Shown piece after piece: positions 1-7,600 of a DNA stretch of 64,000 nt. Made by a program: the position numbers and the translations under genes. The stretch comes from Levilactobacillus tangyuanensis. GTDB lineage: Bacteria; Bacillota; Bacilli; Lactobacillales; Lactobacillaceae. The stretch lies in assembly GCF_003946545.1 (NCBI RefSeq), contig NZ_RHOA01000009.1, positions 1 through 64,000 on the forward strand, in the 5' to 3' direction. Positions within the stretch are counted from its first letter, which is position 1. Each line of letters starts with the position of its first letter. Below the pieces are notes generated by a model. The model was given only the letters and a program-made list of their open reading frames with translations, was not told the DNA's origin and ran no database searches.

Positions 1-74
1 TACAAAACAAGGTGTTCTCAGAGAAGAAGATAATTGAATAATATCTAGTTTTGAAAGAATAAGTTCTTTCATAG

Positions 75-191
75 TGTGGTGGCGATAGCCTGAAGGATAC
101 ACCTGTTCCCATGCCGAACACAGAAGTTAAGCTTCAGCACGCCGATAGTAGTTGGGGGATCGCCCCCTGCGAGGATAGGACGTTGCCACGC
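75..191 (+). rRNA. rrf: 5S ribosomal RNA
   Basis: A 117-base sequence with the typical lactobacillus 5S ends (starts TGTGGTGGCGATAGC, ends GTTGCCACGC; the two ends pair as the terminal stem) and the conserved internal CCGAACACAGAAGTTAAGC. It follows what looks like a 23S-5S spacer at the left edge and is followed directly by two tRNA genes, so this is the distal end of an rRNA operon transcribed left to right. Confidence 0.97.
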
Positions 192-197
192 GATTAT

Positions 198-270
198 TCC
201 GGCATAGCTCAGTTGGTAGAGCACCTGACTGTTAATCAGGTTGTCGACGGTTCGAGCCCGCCTGCCGGAG
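198..270 (+). tRNA. tRNA-Asn (GTT)
   Basis: A 73-base cloverleaf: acceptor TCCGGCA pairs with TGCCGGA, the anticodon loop CTGTTAA carries GTT, and the T loop reads TTCGAGC. The CCA end is not encoded. It lies 6 bases behind the 5S gene and is part of the same transcript. Confidence 0.97.
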
Positions 271-296
271 TCGGGTTAACGGAGTTAACCAAGTAT

Positions 297-369
297 GCCG
301 GCTTAGCTCAGCTGGTAGAGCATCGGTATCGTAAACCGAGGGTCGGGGATTCGAATTCCTCAGCCGGCA
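297..369 (+). tRNA. tRNA-Thr (CGT)
   Basis: A 73-base cloverleaf: acceptor GCCGGCT pairs with AGCCGGC, anticodon loop ATCGTAA carries CGT, T loop TTCGAAT. CCA is not encoded. Second tRNA behind the 5S gene, followed by a strong terminator. Confidence 0.96.
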
Positions 370-377
370 TCAGAGTA

Positions 378-408
378 AACGCTCAGTCATCGGACTGAGC
401 GTTTTTTT
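378..408 (+). terminator. Rho-independent terminator of the rRNA-tRNA operon
   Basis: The stem ACGCTCAGTC / GACTGAGCGT with a short ATCG loop is followed by seven Ts. It ends the 5S-tRNA-Asn-tRNA-Thr unit. Confidence 0.93.
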
Positions 409-430
409 GTACAATCATTTCTATTGTGAT

Positions 431-544
431 TGGTATAGATGAATTATATAAACTGGTATAGACACCGTATTGCCAGTACAGTAGCTTTAATGACGAACAT
501 GTCAAAAATGGAATCGTTGTAAATTCCTGTTGTGGTATAGGAAC
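431..544 (+). promoter_or_regulatory. Three TGGTATAG operator-like sites (NagR/dre-like)
   Basis: The octamer TGGTATAG occurs three times in the same direction at 431-438, 454-461 and 533-540. The first two continue as TGGTATAGAT and TGGTATAGACAC, close to the TGGT-mTAk-ACCA palindrome bound by GntR/HutC regulators of the NagR (YvoA) and DasR type. The third overlaps the likely -35 region of the next gene. A better palindrome of the same type sits in the nagA promoter at 13080-13091. The identity of the regulator is inference. Confidence 0.5.
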
Positions 545-558
545 TTTAGTGATACGCT
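530..558 (+). promoter_or_regulatory. Probable promoter of the EIIB-like gene
   Basis: TTGTGG (530-535), a 17-base spacer, then TACGCT (553-558) preceded by the TGn extension at 550-552. The -10 box is weak, so this is tentative. The third TGGTATAG site overlaps it, which would fit repression. Confidence 0.4.
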
Positions 559-595
559 TGGTTTATCGAGAATTCATTAAAGGGGAGCAACAATC

Positions 596-913
596 ATGAA
601 GAATGTTTTGATTATATCTGGTAAAGAAGACGCTGGTCGGTTATTTTTAGGGGAGGCCAAGCGTTGCGCAGAAACGAAGCAGGCGCCACTCAAGTTCGCG
701 ACCGTCGACATGAACACCCTAGCCGCAGACGACCTGGAAGATGCTGATCTTCTGCTACTGGACCCACAGATTTCGATTGCGGACGTCCAAGCGGTTAGTA
801 AAGACGCCACACCGATTGCCGTCATTCCTAATGATGTCTATGGCTGGTTAAATGGCCAAGCATTAGTTAAGTTTACTTGTGATCAACTTGATTTGTTTCC
901 TGTGATGGATTAA
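596..913 (+). CDS. PTS lactose/cellobiose EIIB-like protein lacking the active cysteine
   Basis: A 105-residue protein whose fold-level pattern matches the lactose/cellobiose class of PTS EIIB: an N-terminal strand (NVLIIS) followed by a loop, then DADLLLLDPQI and a C-terminal PNDVYGWLNGQALVKF segment equivalent to the DYGMMNG helix of cellobiose EIIB. The phosphocysteine loop, normally CSAGMST, reads SGKEDAG, so the phosphorylated Cys is replaced by Ser. Start ATG 596 has AAAGGGGAG about 9 bases upstream. It stands alone, without EIIA or EIIC, between an rRNA operon and dtpT. It may be a regulatory or degenerate EIIB; sugar phosphorylation is unlikely. Operator-like sites upstream suggest amino-sugar control. 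Confidence 0.72.
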   Translation: MKNVLIISGKEDAGRLFLGEAKRCAETKQAPLKFATVDMNTLAADDLEDADLLLLDPQISIADVQAVSKDATPIAVIPNDVYGWLNGQALVKFTCDQLDLFPVMD

Positions 914-940
914 GGGCCTTTATAGATAAGGAAAACATCG

Positions 941-964
941 GCGGCCGCGGCCGCTTTTTTTATA
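941..964 (+). terminator. Rho-independent terminator after the EIIB-like gene
   Basis: The GC-only stem GCGGCC / GGCCGC is followed by seven Ts, 28 bases behind the stop codon. Confidence 0.85.
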
Positions 965-1107
965 GTCATTTATTCACAATATGACGAATATTAGTTCCAC
1001 AATATGGATGAATAAAAAATAAAAGGATTGTATGAGATGCCTAATAATTTCATCATTGTTTTTTGCCGTTAGACGGGGCTTAGACGACAATTAGGTGCGG
1101 AAAGTTG

Positions 1108-1136
1108 TTGCGTAATGGGAGTTCTGGCAGTATAAT
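1108..1136 (+). promoter_or_regulatory. Promoter of dtpT
   Basis: TTGCGT (1108-1113), exactly 17 bases, then a perfect TATAAT (1131-1136). It lies about 115 bases upstream of the dtpT start, leaving a leader of roughly 110 bases in which no terminator is seen. Confidence 0.8.
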
Positions 1137-1250
1137 TACTACTATATTTTATTAAAGGTCTATGAGACATAGACGTCTGGTCAATTCTTGTCAGACGGAT
1201 TAGAAGTCAGAATTATTCATTTTTGTATCACAATTGGAGGTATTATAGTT

Positions 1251-2732
1251 TTGAATAACAAACCAGAGTCAACTAGCGAAGACCGGTCATTCTTTGGCCA
1301 ACCACGCGGGCTGCAAACTCTGTTCTTTACTGAAATGTGGGAACGGTTTAGCTACTACGGCATGCGTGCCATCCTTATCTACTACATGTACTATTCAGTG
1401 GCTAAAGGTGGTTTAGGTTTCGACCAACCAACAGCCGCATCAGTGATGTCCATTTACGGTTCAATGGTTTACTTATCTTCTGTCCTTGGTGGTTACTTAA
1501 GTGACCGTGTCTGGGGTAGTCGTAAGACCGTATTCATTGGTGGTATCCTGATCATGTTCGGGCATATCGCCTTGTCAATTCCTGCAGGTCCGATGGCCCT
1601 GTTTATCTCAATCCTCTTAATCTGTTTAGGGACTGGGCTCCTGAAGCCTAACGTTTCCGAAATGGTTGGGGGCTTGTACTCTAAGGAAGATACTCGTCGG
1701 GACTCTGGTTTCACGATCTTCGTGTTTGGGATTAACCTGGGTTCCTTGGTCGCACCAATCTTGGTCGGCTGGTTAGGGCTAAACTACAACTTCCACTTAG
1801 GGTTCTCATTAGCCGCTATTGGGATGTTCTTAGGTCTAGTTCAATACTGGTTCGGTGGTAAGAAGTACCTGAGTAAGGAAAGTCTTTACCCAACCGACCC
1901 AATGGAACCTGGCGACTTGAAGAAGTTGGGTGTCCGTGGAACCATTGGTTTGGTTGCGTTTGCCCTTATTCTGATCTTGATGTCCCTGTTGGGTAAGTTT
2001 AACTTAACCAACTTTATCCTCTTACTCTCGATTATCGCAATTGCAACGCCAGTCGTTTACTTTACCATCTTCTTGACGAGTAAAAAGGTTACACCTGTTG
2101 AACGGAAGCACGTTTGGGCATACTTAGGTTTGTTCATCGCCGCTGCTATCTTCTGGGCCATTGAAGAATCTGGATCATCCGTCTTGGCCTTGTTCGCGGC
2201 TAACCAAACCAACAACAATCTTGGTGGCTTCAAGATCCTGCCTTCTTGGTACCAAATGCTTAACCCAGCCTTCATCTTGATTTACACGCCAATCTTCGCC
2301 ATCTTATGGACGAAGTGGGGCAAGAAGCAACCTAGCTCACCAGCTAAGTTCGCTGTCGGGATGTTGTTTGCCGGCTTATCATATCTGTTGATGGTTGCAC
2401 CCGTTGCGATGTTTGGTTCTAGCGCTCGTGTTAGTCCATTCTGGTTAGTTGGTAGTTGGGCAATTGTTGAAATTGCCGAAATGCTGATTTCCCCAATCGG
2501 GTTGTCCGTGACGACGAAGTTAGCCCCTCGGGCCTTCCAATCACAAATGATGAGTATGTGGTTCTTAGCCGATGCCGCTGGGCAAGCCGTTAACGCCCAA
2601 GTGGTTAAACTCTATACGCCAGCAAATGAAATTGGTTACTTTACCGGTGTGGCCGTCGTGGCCATTGTCGCTGGGTTAATCATGTTTGCTCTGGTTAAGC
2701 CATTGAAGAAACTCATGGCTGGTATTAAATAA
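1251..2732 (+). CDS. dtpT: Di-/tripeptide:proton symporter (POT/PTR2 family)
   Basis: A 493-residue membrane protein of the proton-dependent oligopeptide transporter family, which imports di- and tripeptides. The family signature E28-x-x-E31-R32-F33-x-Y-Y is present in the first helix, followed by the G-x-L-S-D-R loop between helices and FGINLGS near residue 160. About 12 to 14 hydrophobic segments are visible, with a charged middle loop. Start chosen: TTG 1251, because GGAGGT (1236-1241) lies 9 bases before it; an upstream in-frame ATG at 1188 lacks a ribosome site and would add 21 poorly fitting residues. Its own promoter and terminator make it monocistronic. It supplies peptides to the cytosolic peptidases encoded nearby (PepC, S9 peptidase). 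Confidence 0.93.
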   Translation: MNNKPESTSEDRSFFGQPRGLQTLFFTEMWERFSYYGMRAILIYYMYYSVAKGGLGFDQPTAASVMSIYGSMVYLSSVLGGYLSDRVWGSRKTVFIGGILIMFGHIALSIPAGPMALFISILLICLGTGLLKPNVSEMVGGLYSKEDTRRDSGFTIFVFGINLGSLVAPILVGWLGLNYNFHLGFSLAAIGMFLGLVQYWFGGKKYLSKESLYPTDPMEPGDLKKLGVRGTIGLVAFALILILMSLLGKFNLTNFILLLSIIAIATPVVYFTIFLTSKKVTPVERKHVWAYLGLFIAAAIFWAIEESGSSVLALFAANQTNNNLGGFKILPSWYQMLNPAFILIYTPIFAILWTKWGKKQPSSPAKFAVGMLFAGLSYLLMVAPVAMFGSSARVSPFWLVGSWAIVEIAEMLISPIGLSVTTKLAPRAFQSQMMSMWFLADAAGQAVNAQVVKLYTPANEIGYFTGVAVVAIVAGLIMFALVKPLKKLMAGIK

Positions 2733-2748
2733 TTAATCCATGTACAAT

Positions 2749-2784
2749 GAGTGCTATCCGCTTGGTCGGGTAGCACTTTTTATT
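2749..2784 (+). terminator. Rho-independent terminator of dtpT
   Basis: The stem AGTGCTATCC / GGGTAGCACT closes an 8-base loop and is followed by five Ts. The next gene's ribosome site begins immediately after it. Confidence 0.88.
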
Positions 2785-2799
2785 TGGAGGTGAATCAAC

Positions 2800-3612
2800 T
2801 TGCGCGTGGGATTGATTAGCGATTTGCATCTTGACATCAATCGGATACCCATTGAAGATGCCGTTAAAATTCAAGCAGATTACTTGCTGCAACAACAGGT
2901 TGACCTCTATCTGATTGCGGGAGACATCACGAACTACTTTGACCAGTCGTTAGCCTTCGTTAAGCAGCTCCAACAGGCCCTAGCACCACGCCAGGTTCGT
3001 TTCATTGCCGGGAACCACGACATGCTACATGACCGCTCATACGCCGCGCTAGAGGCACCAGGAGATTTGACGTATTTGCATAATCAATTTATCGATCTCC
3101 CGGGGACAGACTGGCGGGTCATTGGCAATAACGGCTGGTACGACTATCAATTTGCAGATAATCTCACCGGCCGCGACTTTTTAACCTGGAAGCGGGCCTT
3201 TTGGGTAGATGCTACGATTAAACAACCGATGACCGATCCGGAAAGGATGGACCGGGTCTTGGATCAGACCAGACATCAGTTAGACGCTGCCAAGGCAGCC
3301 GACAAGCGGGTCTTCTTCATGACGCACTTCGCCCCCGTACGGGACTATATTCGGTATACAGACGATGACCGTTTCTGGAACATGGCGAACGCGTTGATGG
3401 GGAGTCCACGGCTCGGGGCCTTGCTCGAGTCATATGGGGTTGAACACGTTCTATTTGGGCATCTTCATCAGCATCACGGCCCATTGGTGAAGGGGAACAC
3501 CGAATATTTAAACCAAGCACTGGGTTATCATAAGCGGCGAGTGAATGAGTGGCAACAATCGGACTTTGCGACCGAATGGGTGCAACGGCTACGAGTGATT
3601 GAATTAAAATAA
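2800..3612 (+). CDS. Metallophosphoesterase (calcineurin-like)
   Basis: A 270-residue cytosolic protein with all metal-binding motifs of the calcineurin-like phosphoesterase superfamily: D8-L-H10, G41-D42, G71-N72-H73-D74, H176 in MTHFAP, and G220-H221-L-H223. These ligate a dinuclear metal centre and indicate hydrolysis of a phosphomonoester or diester. The substrate cannot be read from the sequence. Start is TTG 2800 with GGAGGTGA 7 bases upstream; no ATG is available in frame with a ribosome site. The gene lies only 15 bases behind the dtpT terminator, so it either depends on read-through or on a promoter hidden in the end of dtpT. Confidence 0.85.
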   Translation: MRVGLISDLHLDINRIPIEDAVKIQADYLLQQQVDLYLIAGDITNYFDQSLAFVKQLQQALAPRQVRFIAGNHDMLHDRSYAALEAPGDLTYLHNQFIDLPGTDWRVIGNNGWYDYQFADNLTGRDFLTWKRAFWVDATIKQPMTDPERMDRVLDQTRHQLDAAKAADKRVFFMTHFAPVRDYIRYTDDDRFWNMANALMGSPRLGALLESYGVEHVLFGHLHQHHGPLVKGNTEYLNQALGYHKRRVNEWQQSDFATEWVQRLRVIELK

Positions 3613-3641
3613 AAAACCGTCAAAAAAAGCTTGACGGTTTA
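3612..3641 (+). terminator. Hairpin after the phosphoesterase gene
   Basis: AAACCGTCAA / TTGACGGTTT form a stem directly behind the stop codon. The T-run on the plus strand is short; the better T-run faces the minus strand, where no gene ends, so the activity is uncertain. Confidence 0.5.
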
Positions 3642-3694
3642 TGCAGAATTTTGTATGATAGTGAAGTTGATTCGTTTCGACGATTCATCTTTTT

Positions 3695-3777
3695 GGTGGG
3701 GTAGCGAAGTCTGGCTAAACGCGGCGGACTGTAAATCCGCTCCTTCGGGTTCGGTGGTTCGAATCCACTCCCCACCA
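3695..3777 (+). tRNA. tRNA-Tyr (GTA)
   Basis: An 83-base class II tRNA: acceptor GGTGGGG pairs with CCCCACC, anticodon GTA in the loop ACTGTAAAT, a long variable arm (TCCTTCGGGTTCGG region), T loop TTCGAAT. CCA not encoded. Confidence 0.96.
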
Positions 3778-3788
3778 TTTTTTATTAT

Positions 3789-3860
3789 TGGGCTATAGCC
3801 AAGCGGTAAGGCAACGGGTTTTGATCCCGTCATGCGTTGGTTCGAATCCAGCTAGCCCAA
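3789..3860 (+). tRNA. tRNA-Gln (TTG)
   Basis: A 72-base cloverleaf: acceptor TGGGCTA pairs with TAGCCCA, anticodon TTG in loop TTTTGAT, T loop TTCGAAT. It follows tRNA-Tyr by 11 bases in the same transcript. Confidence 0.96.
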
Positions 3861-3865
3861 CTTTT

Positions 3866-3896
3866 AACCAGTCACGGTGTGTGGCTGGTTTTTTTG
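3866..3896 (+). terminator. Rho-independent terminator of the tRNA-Tyr/Gln unit
   Basis: AACCAG-TCAC / GTG-GCTGGTT form a stem with a GGTGT loop, followed by seven Ts, right behind tRNA-Gln. Confidence 0.9.
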
Positions 3897-4091
3897 TGCA
3901 CCTAAATAAAAGTCAGCTGATTAAAAATATTTTAGTTTACCCACTTTTAGTAAGTTGTTCCCCAGAACGATGGGGCAATCGGCAATCAACTGTAGGCCCG
4001 ACCATGACAGTCCGGGAAACGATGCCATGCCAATCAAAAATACGACATGCCCCTACCTAATTATAACGATAACCGTTGCCCCCTTGTCCGG
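3897..4091. other. Intergenic stretch without a gene
   Basis: No credible coding frame here: the only open frame runs through the tRNA-Gln gene. A short GC stem around TTCCCCAGAACGATGGGG (about 3958-3976) is visible without a T-run. The role of this region is unknown; it may be part of the upstream control region of the surface-protein gene. Confidence 0.4.
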
Positions 4092-4119
4092 TTGAGTTTC
4101 AATTCTATCGTGCTATCGT
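4092..4119 (+). promoter_or_regulatory. Probable promoter of the first LRR surface protein
   Basis: TTGAGT (4092-4097), a 16-base spacer, then TATCGT (4114-4119) preceded by TGC (4111-4113). The octamer CTATCGTG is repeated directly across the -10 box (4105-4120), and the palindrome GATTAA-A-TTAATC follows at 4142-4154. These could be regulator contacts but nothing proves it. Confidence 0.45.
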
Positions 4120-4184
4120 GTATATGGGTTATTTTGTAATCGATTAAATTAATCATGAGATTTAAGAAAAAGGGGTGGCATGTC

Positions 4185-7163
4185 ATGCACGAAGAAAAGT
4201 TGGTAGCGAAACATAAATTCTGTCGATCTAGTTGTAAGTGGCTTTACGCTAGTGCAACAATGGTCGGATTAAGTGCGGGAATTTTGGCGGATGGACATGT
4301 TGCTCACGCTGATACCAATCCAGGCTCCGCTGCCGATAACAGTTCATTAGTTGTGGCCAGCCAATCTGATAGCGGATTTAAGGGGGTCAGTGCGTCGTCG
4401 AACGCGGCCATTCCAGGGACGGGCTCTGGATCAGCTATTCAACAAGCCCCTTCCTCCGACGGTGTAGGTCCCGCGGCGACTGAGTCCGGGTCAAAAGACA
4501 CGGATAAATCCTCGACGACTTCCAAAGTCGGCGCTCAGCAGAATGTGAAATCGCCACAGAACAATGAAAAAGATGATAGCAATCATGTCACGTCTGGGTT
4601 GCCGAATGCCACGGAGCAAAAGTCTACACGAGATTTTGTGCCGGAAAAGACGGACACGACCGTTAAAGAGGCTACTGATGAAGTGTCTCAGACGAGCTTA
4701 ACCTATGCACTGAACGATCAGGGAACAGCCTACACCGTCACGGGATTTGCCGGCGGTAACACTGGTGAACACACGACTAATTTGGTCATTCCCGATGACT
4801 ATCTCGGCAAGCCAGTCGTCGCTGTTGGTGCCGGGGCCTTTAAGGGGGCCGGTTTAACGTCGGTGACCTTGGGACAACAGATCCAATGGATTGAGGCCAA
4901 CGCGTTTGAAAATAATGCGTTGAAGTCAATTGTTTTACCAAATGGGCTTTGGTCCGTGGGTGCAGAAGCCTTTGCGAACAACCAGTTGACCAGTGTCGAC
5001 CTTAACCAAGTGGTGGCCATTAATTCCGGCGCCTTTGAAAACAATGCGATTACCAATTTGCTGGTGCCCAACACGGTTACCGGGATTGGGGAACAGGCCT
5101 TCATGAATAATGCTATCACGACCTTGAACTTGAGTGACCAGGTTACGACGATTGGCACCGGTGCTTTTGAAAATAACGCCATTGGTGGGGCATTAGTGCT
5201 ACCAGAGACCTTGACGGGACTGGGCGATGAGGCCTTTGCCAATAATCAATTGACTGGCGTGACGCTTGATAATGGTTTGAGCGTGATCAACACGGGCGTC
5301 TTCAGCCACAACCTGCTAGGCGGTCCATTAATCTTGCCTACCACGATTACCAGTGTTGGTGATGAGGGCTTTAGTTACAATCGACTGACCGGCGTGACCT
5401 TGAACGACATCATAACCTCGATTGGGACGGCAGCCTTTGCTCATAACTTAATTGGTGGTTCCCTGACCTTGCCAGAGAGCCTACAGGACTTGGGTGACCA
5501 GGCCTTCTATGATAACCGGCTGACCGCGCTAACTCTCAACCATCAAATTACCGGGATTGGAACCCAGACGTTTGCGGATAACCAATTGACTGGTGTACTG
5601 GCCATGCCCGATAATATTACCCATATTGGGGAAGAGGCTTTCGATGGGGATGCATTGACAGGGTTGACCGGTGGCGCCAAGCTTGAAACGATCGAGCAAA
5701 GTGCCTTTTTAGGCGACCACTTAACCGGTGTTCTAAATCTAGCCGATACGTTGACTGTCATCGGGCATGATGCCTTTGCTGGAAATAACTTAACCGGGCT
5801 CACTGGTGGTGCTAATCTGGAAACGATCAACGACCGGGCGTTTGATAATAATCGTTTGGCAGGAACCCTCGAGCTGTCCGATACGGTGCATGACGTTGGT
5901 CAATATGCTTTTGCTCACAATGATCTCGTCGATCTGCAGTTGGGTGACGCGGTAAACAGTCTGGAAAACTATTCTTTTGCCTACAACGATCTGAAGAAGA
6001 TTAATGCAACCGGTAAGATTGGGACCATCGGCGACTTTGCCTTTGCTGGACAACGGAACCTGGACCACGTTGAGACGGCGGCCTTGGTGGCCAATCAAAA
6101 TGGAACGGTCACGACCACGGTTTTCAATGTCCGAACCGCCATTATGAAGCGACTGGGCCTGAGTAATTTGGATATTGCCGGACTCTCGTTTATCGACACG
6201 GATACGCAAGCGGTCTTGACCTACGATGGGGTCAATGACACGCTGACACTGCCGTTGAACTTTGAAGGCGCCACGATTATCGTCAGCCTGAATACCGATA
6301 GCACGGATACTGGACGGTACGGGGTTACCAACCTAACCCTCGACATGACGCGGCGAGTCGTCGCGGATGTGGCCATTCCAAGCAACCTGGTCGATGAAGG
6401 CATGAGCGATTATCTGGCAATAATTGGGGCCGACAAAGACGAGAACGTTGCGGGTTACGTTGGACAAACGGTAACCGTCGACGTTCCTAAGGTTCCTGGC
6501 TGGGTTGCGGACAAGTCCACCATTCAGGCGACAGTGAACGCTAACGGCACGATTACGGCGATTGAGGCCGTGATCTACTCGCCAGACACCAATCCGCATA
6601 CCGGGCATGACCAGCCTACTGACCCGACAGATCCAACGGGGCCAACAGGGCCAACTGGCCCAACAACTCCCACTGACCCGACAAATCCAACGGGGCCAAC
6701 CGAACCGGCTGATCCTGTCAGCCCTGCGGATCCCAGTGAGCCAACGACACCGGTTAATCCCACCACGCCAACCACGGGGGATGGCGTCACACCGATGGCC
6801 CCAATCGTCGATGACCATAAGGCGGCCTTAATTCAACCGGCGGTCAAGTCGGGTGTCGACACCCGCTGGACCTATCGCCATGACGCATCTACCAAAAGGA
6901 TGGGGCACCCATCACAATCTTCCGAACCACAGAGAATTGTCAGCGGTCGTTTTGAACAGACGGGTCAAGCAGACCGGGCCACATTCACGAACAACATGGT
7001 GAAAACCGGTCATCAGCAGGCGGTAACTGCTACTGGACCATCATCGGCAGAGCGGAGGCTACCTCAGACCAATGATCACCCAACTGGGTGGCAATGGCTG
7101 GGCTGGGCCTTGCTAACTATGCTGGGCTGGCTAGGGTTTTCCAAGAAGAAACGTCGTCAATAA
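4185..7163 (+). CDS. LPxTG-anchored surface protein with BspA-type leucine-rich repeats
   Basis: A 992-residue cell-wall protein. Order: a long N-terminal export signal with a degenerate KxYKxGKxW-type motif (KFCRSSCKW) before the hydrophobic core ASATMVGLSAGIL; a Ser/Asp-rich linker; about 17 LRR_5 (BspA) units from roughly residue 170 to 625, each with phrases like AFENNAL or AFANNQLT; a beta-rich and MucBP-like part (GYVGQTVTVDVPKVPGW); a Pro-Thr-Asp stretch (about 805-865); sorting signal LPQTN near 958, hydrophobic segment and the tail KKKRRQ. Sortase would couple it to peptidoglycan. Start chosen: ATG 4185 with AAAAAGGGGTGG upstream; ATG 4155 has no ribosome site. Adhesion to host or other cells is the usual inference for such proteins. 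Its neighbour at 7601 is a paralogue. Confidence 0.9.
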   Translation: MHEEKLVAKHKFCRSSCKWLYASATMVGLSAGILADGHVAHADTNPGSAADNSSLVVASQSDSGFKGVSASSNAAIPGTGSGSAIQQAPSSDGVGPAATESGSKDTDKSSTTSKVGAQQNVKSPQNNEKDDSNHVTSGLPNATEQKSTRDFVPEKTDTTVKEATDEVSQTSLTYALNDQGTAYTVTGFAGGNTGEHTTNLVIPDDYLGKPVVAVGAGAFKGAGLTSVTLGQQIQWIEANAFENNALKSIVLPNGLWSVGAEAFANNQLTSVDLNQVVAINSGAFENNAITNLLVPNTVTGIGEQAFMNNAITTLNLSDQVTTIGTGAFENNAIGGALVLPETLTGLGDEAFANNQLTGVTLDNGLSVINTGVFSHNLLGGPLILPTTITSVGDEGFSYNRLTGVTLNDIITSIGTAAFAHNLIGGSLTLPESLQDLGDQAFYDNRLTALTLNHQITGIGTQTFADNQLTGVLAMPDNITHIGEEAFDGDALTGLTGGAKLETIEQSAFLGDHLTGVLNLADTLTVIGHDAFAGNNLTGLTGGANLETINDRAFDNNRLAGTLELSDTVHDVGQYAFAHNDLVDLQLGDAVNSLENYSFAYNDLKKINATGKIGTIGDFAFAGQRNLDHVETAALVANQNGTVTTTVFNVRTAIMKRLGLSNLDIAGLSFIDTDTQAVLTYDGVNDTLTLPLNFEGATIIVSLNTDSTDTGRYGVTNLTLDMTRRVVADVAIPSNLVDEGMSDYLAIIGADKDENVAGYVGQTVTVDVPKVPGWVADKSTIQATVNANGTITAIEAVIYSPDTNPHTGHDQPTDPTDPTGPTGPTGPTTPTDPTNPTGPTEPADPVSPADPSEPTTPVNPTTPTTGDGVTPMAPIVDDHKAALIQPAVKSGVDTRWTYRHDASTKRMGHPSQSSEPQRIVSGRFEQTGQADRATFTNNMVKTGHQQAVTATGPSSAERRLPQTNDHPTGWQWLGWALLTMLGWLGFSKKKRRQ

Positions 7164-7172
7164 ATAACTATG

Positions 7173-7212
7173 AAAAAGGGATTCGGTTTCTTTAACCGAA
7201 TCCCTTTTTTTC
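7173..7212 (+). terminator. Rho-independent terminator between the two LRR genes
   Basis: A strong 14-base stem AAAGGGATTCGGTT / AACCGAATCCCTTT with a TCTTT loop and a run of Ts. It separates the two paralogous surface-protein genes into independent transcripts. Confidence 0.93.
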
Positions 7213-7600
7213 GTGTCGTGCATAAAGAAAGGCTGAAGGATCTTGAAAACAAGAGTTTTAGAATCAGACAACTAGCCAAACATGTGGGGGACAATCCAAT
7301 CCTAATCAGCTTTCATAACCAATCATTAAAATGTGAGTAGAAAATCAAAAAACTTTTTTCACCACATAAGTGGTCAAATGTGGTGAAACGATGACAACCG
7401 TTTAGGGGAATGACGATTTCTACTTACTGTTTGTGCGTGAATTCTCGTTCGTGGAATAAACCATCCTTAATGTCGAGCCACGGATAGGCAAAATGGTTAC
7501 CCTAGTGTCCAATTAATTAATGCTGGTAATTAATATTAGACGTGATACGATGAATAAACGTTGATTTTACAATGAATAAAGTGATGTATAAGGAGAAAGC
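7213..7600. other. Control region between the two LRR surface-protein genes
   Basis: This 388-base stretch has no gene. It holds an 11-base perfect inverted repeat (7357-7388, see separate entry), an AT-rich inverted repeat ATTAATTA / TAATTAAT (7512-7519 and 7527-7534), and a possible -10 box TACGAT (7546-7551) without a convincing -35. The length and the dyads suggest that the second surface protein is regulated. Confidence 0.5.
7357..7388. promoter_or_regulatory. 11-base perfect inverted repeat
   Basis: TTTCACCACAT (7357-7367) and ATGTGGTGAAA (7378-7388) are exact reverse complements around a 10-base centre AAGTGGTCAA. There is no T-run after it, so a protein-binding operator is more likely than a terminator. 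It lies about 210 bases upstream of the second LRR gene. Confidence 0.55.

Noticed and set aside
111-398. Open frame across the 5S rRNA and two tRNA genes
   Set aside because: It runs through stable RNA genes and has no ribosome site; the RNA structures explain the sequence fully.
3788-4060. Open frame starting in tRNA-Gln
   Set aside because: Its first third is the tRNA and terminator; the rest shows no protein-like composition.
4880-6060. Repeat array that might be taken for a CRISPR or tandem DNA repeat
   Set aside because: The period follows the LRR_5 protein unit; the DNA copies are diverged and there are no unique spacers.
4799-6209. Several long open frames on the minus strand opposite the first LRR protein
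   Set aside because: They mirror the repeat units of the sense gene, have no ribosome sites, and arise from repeated codon patterns.
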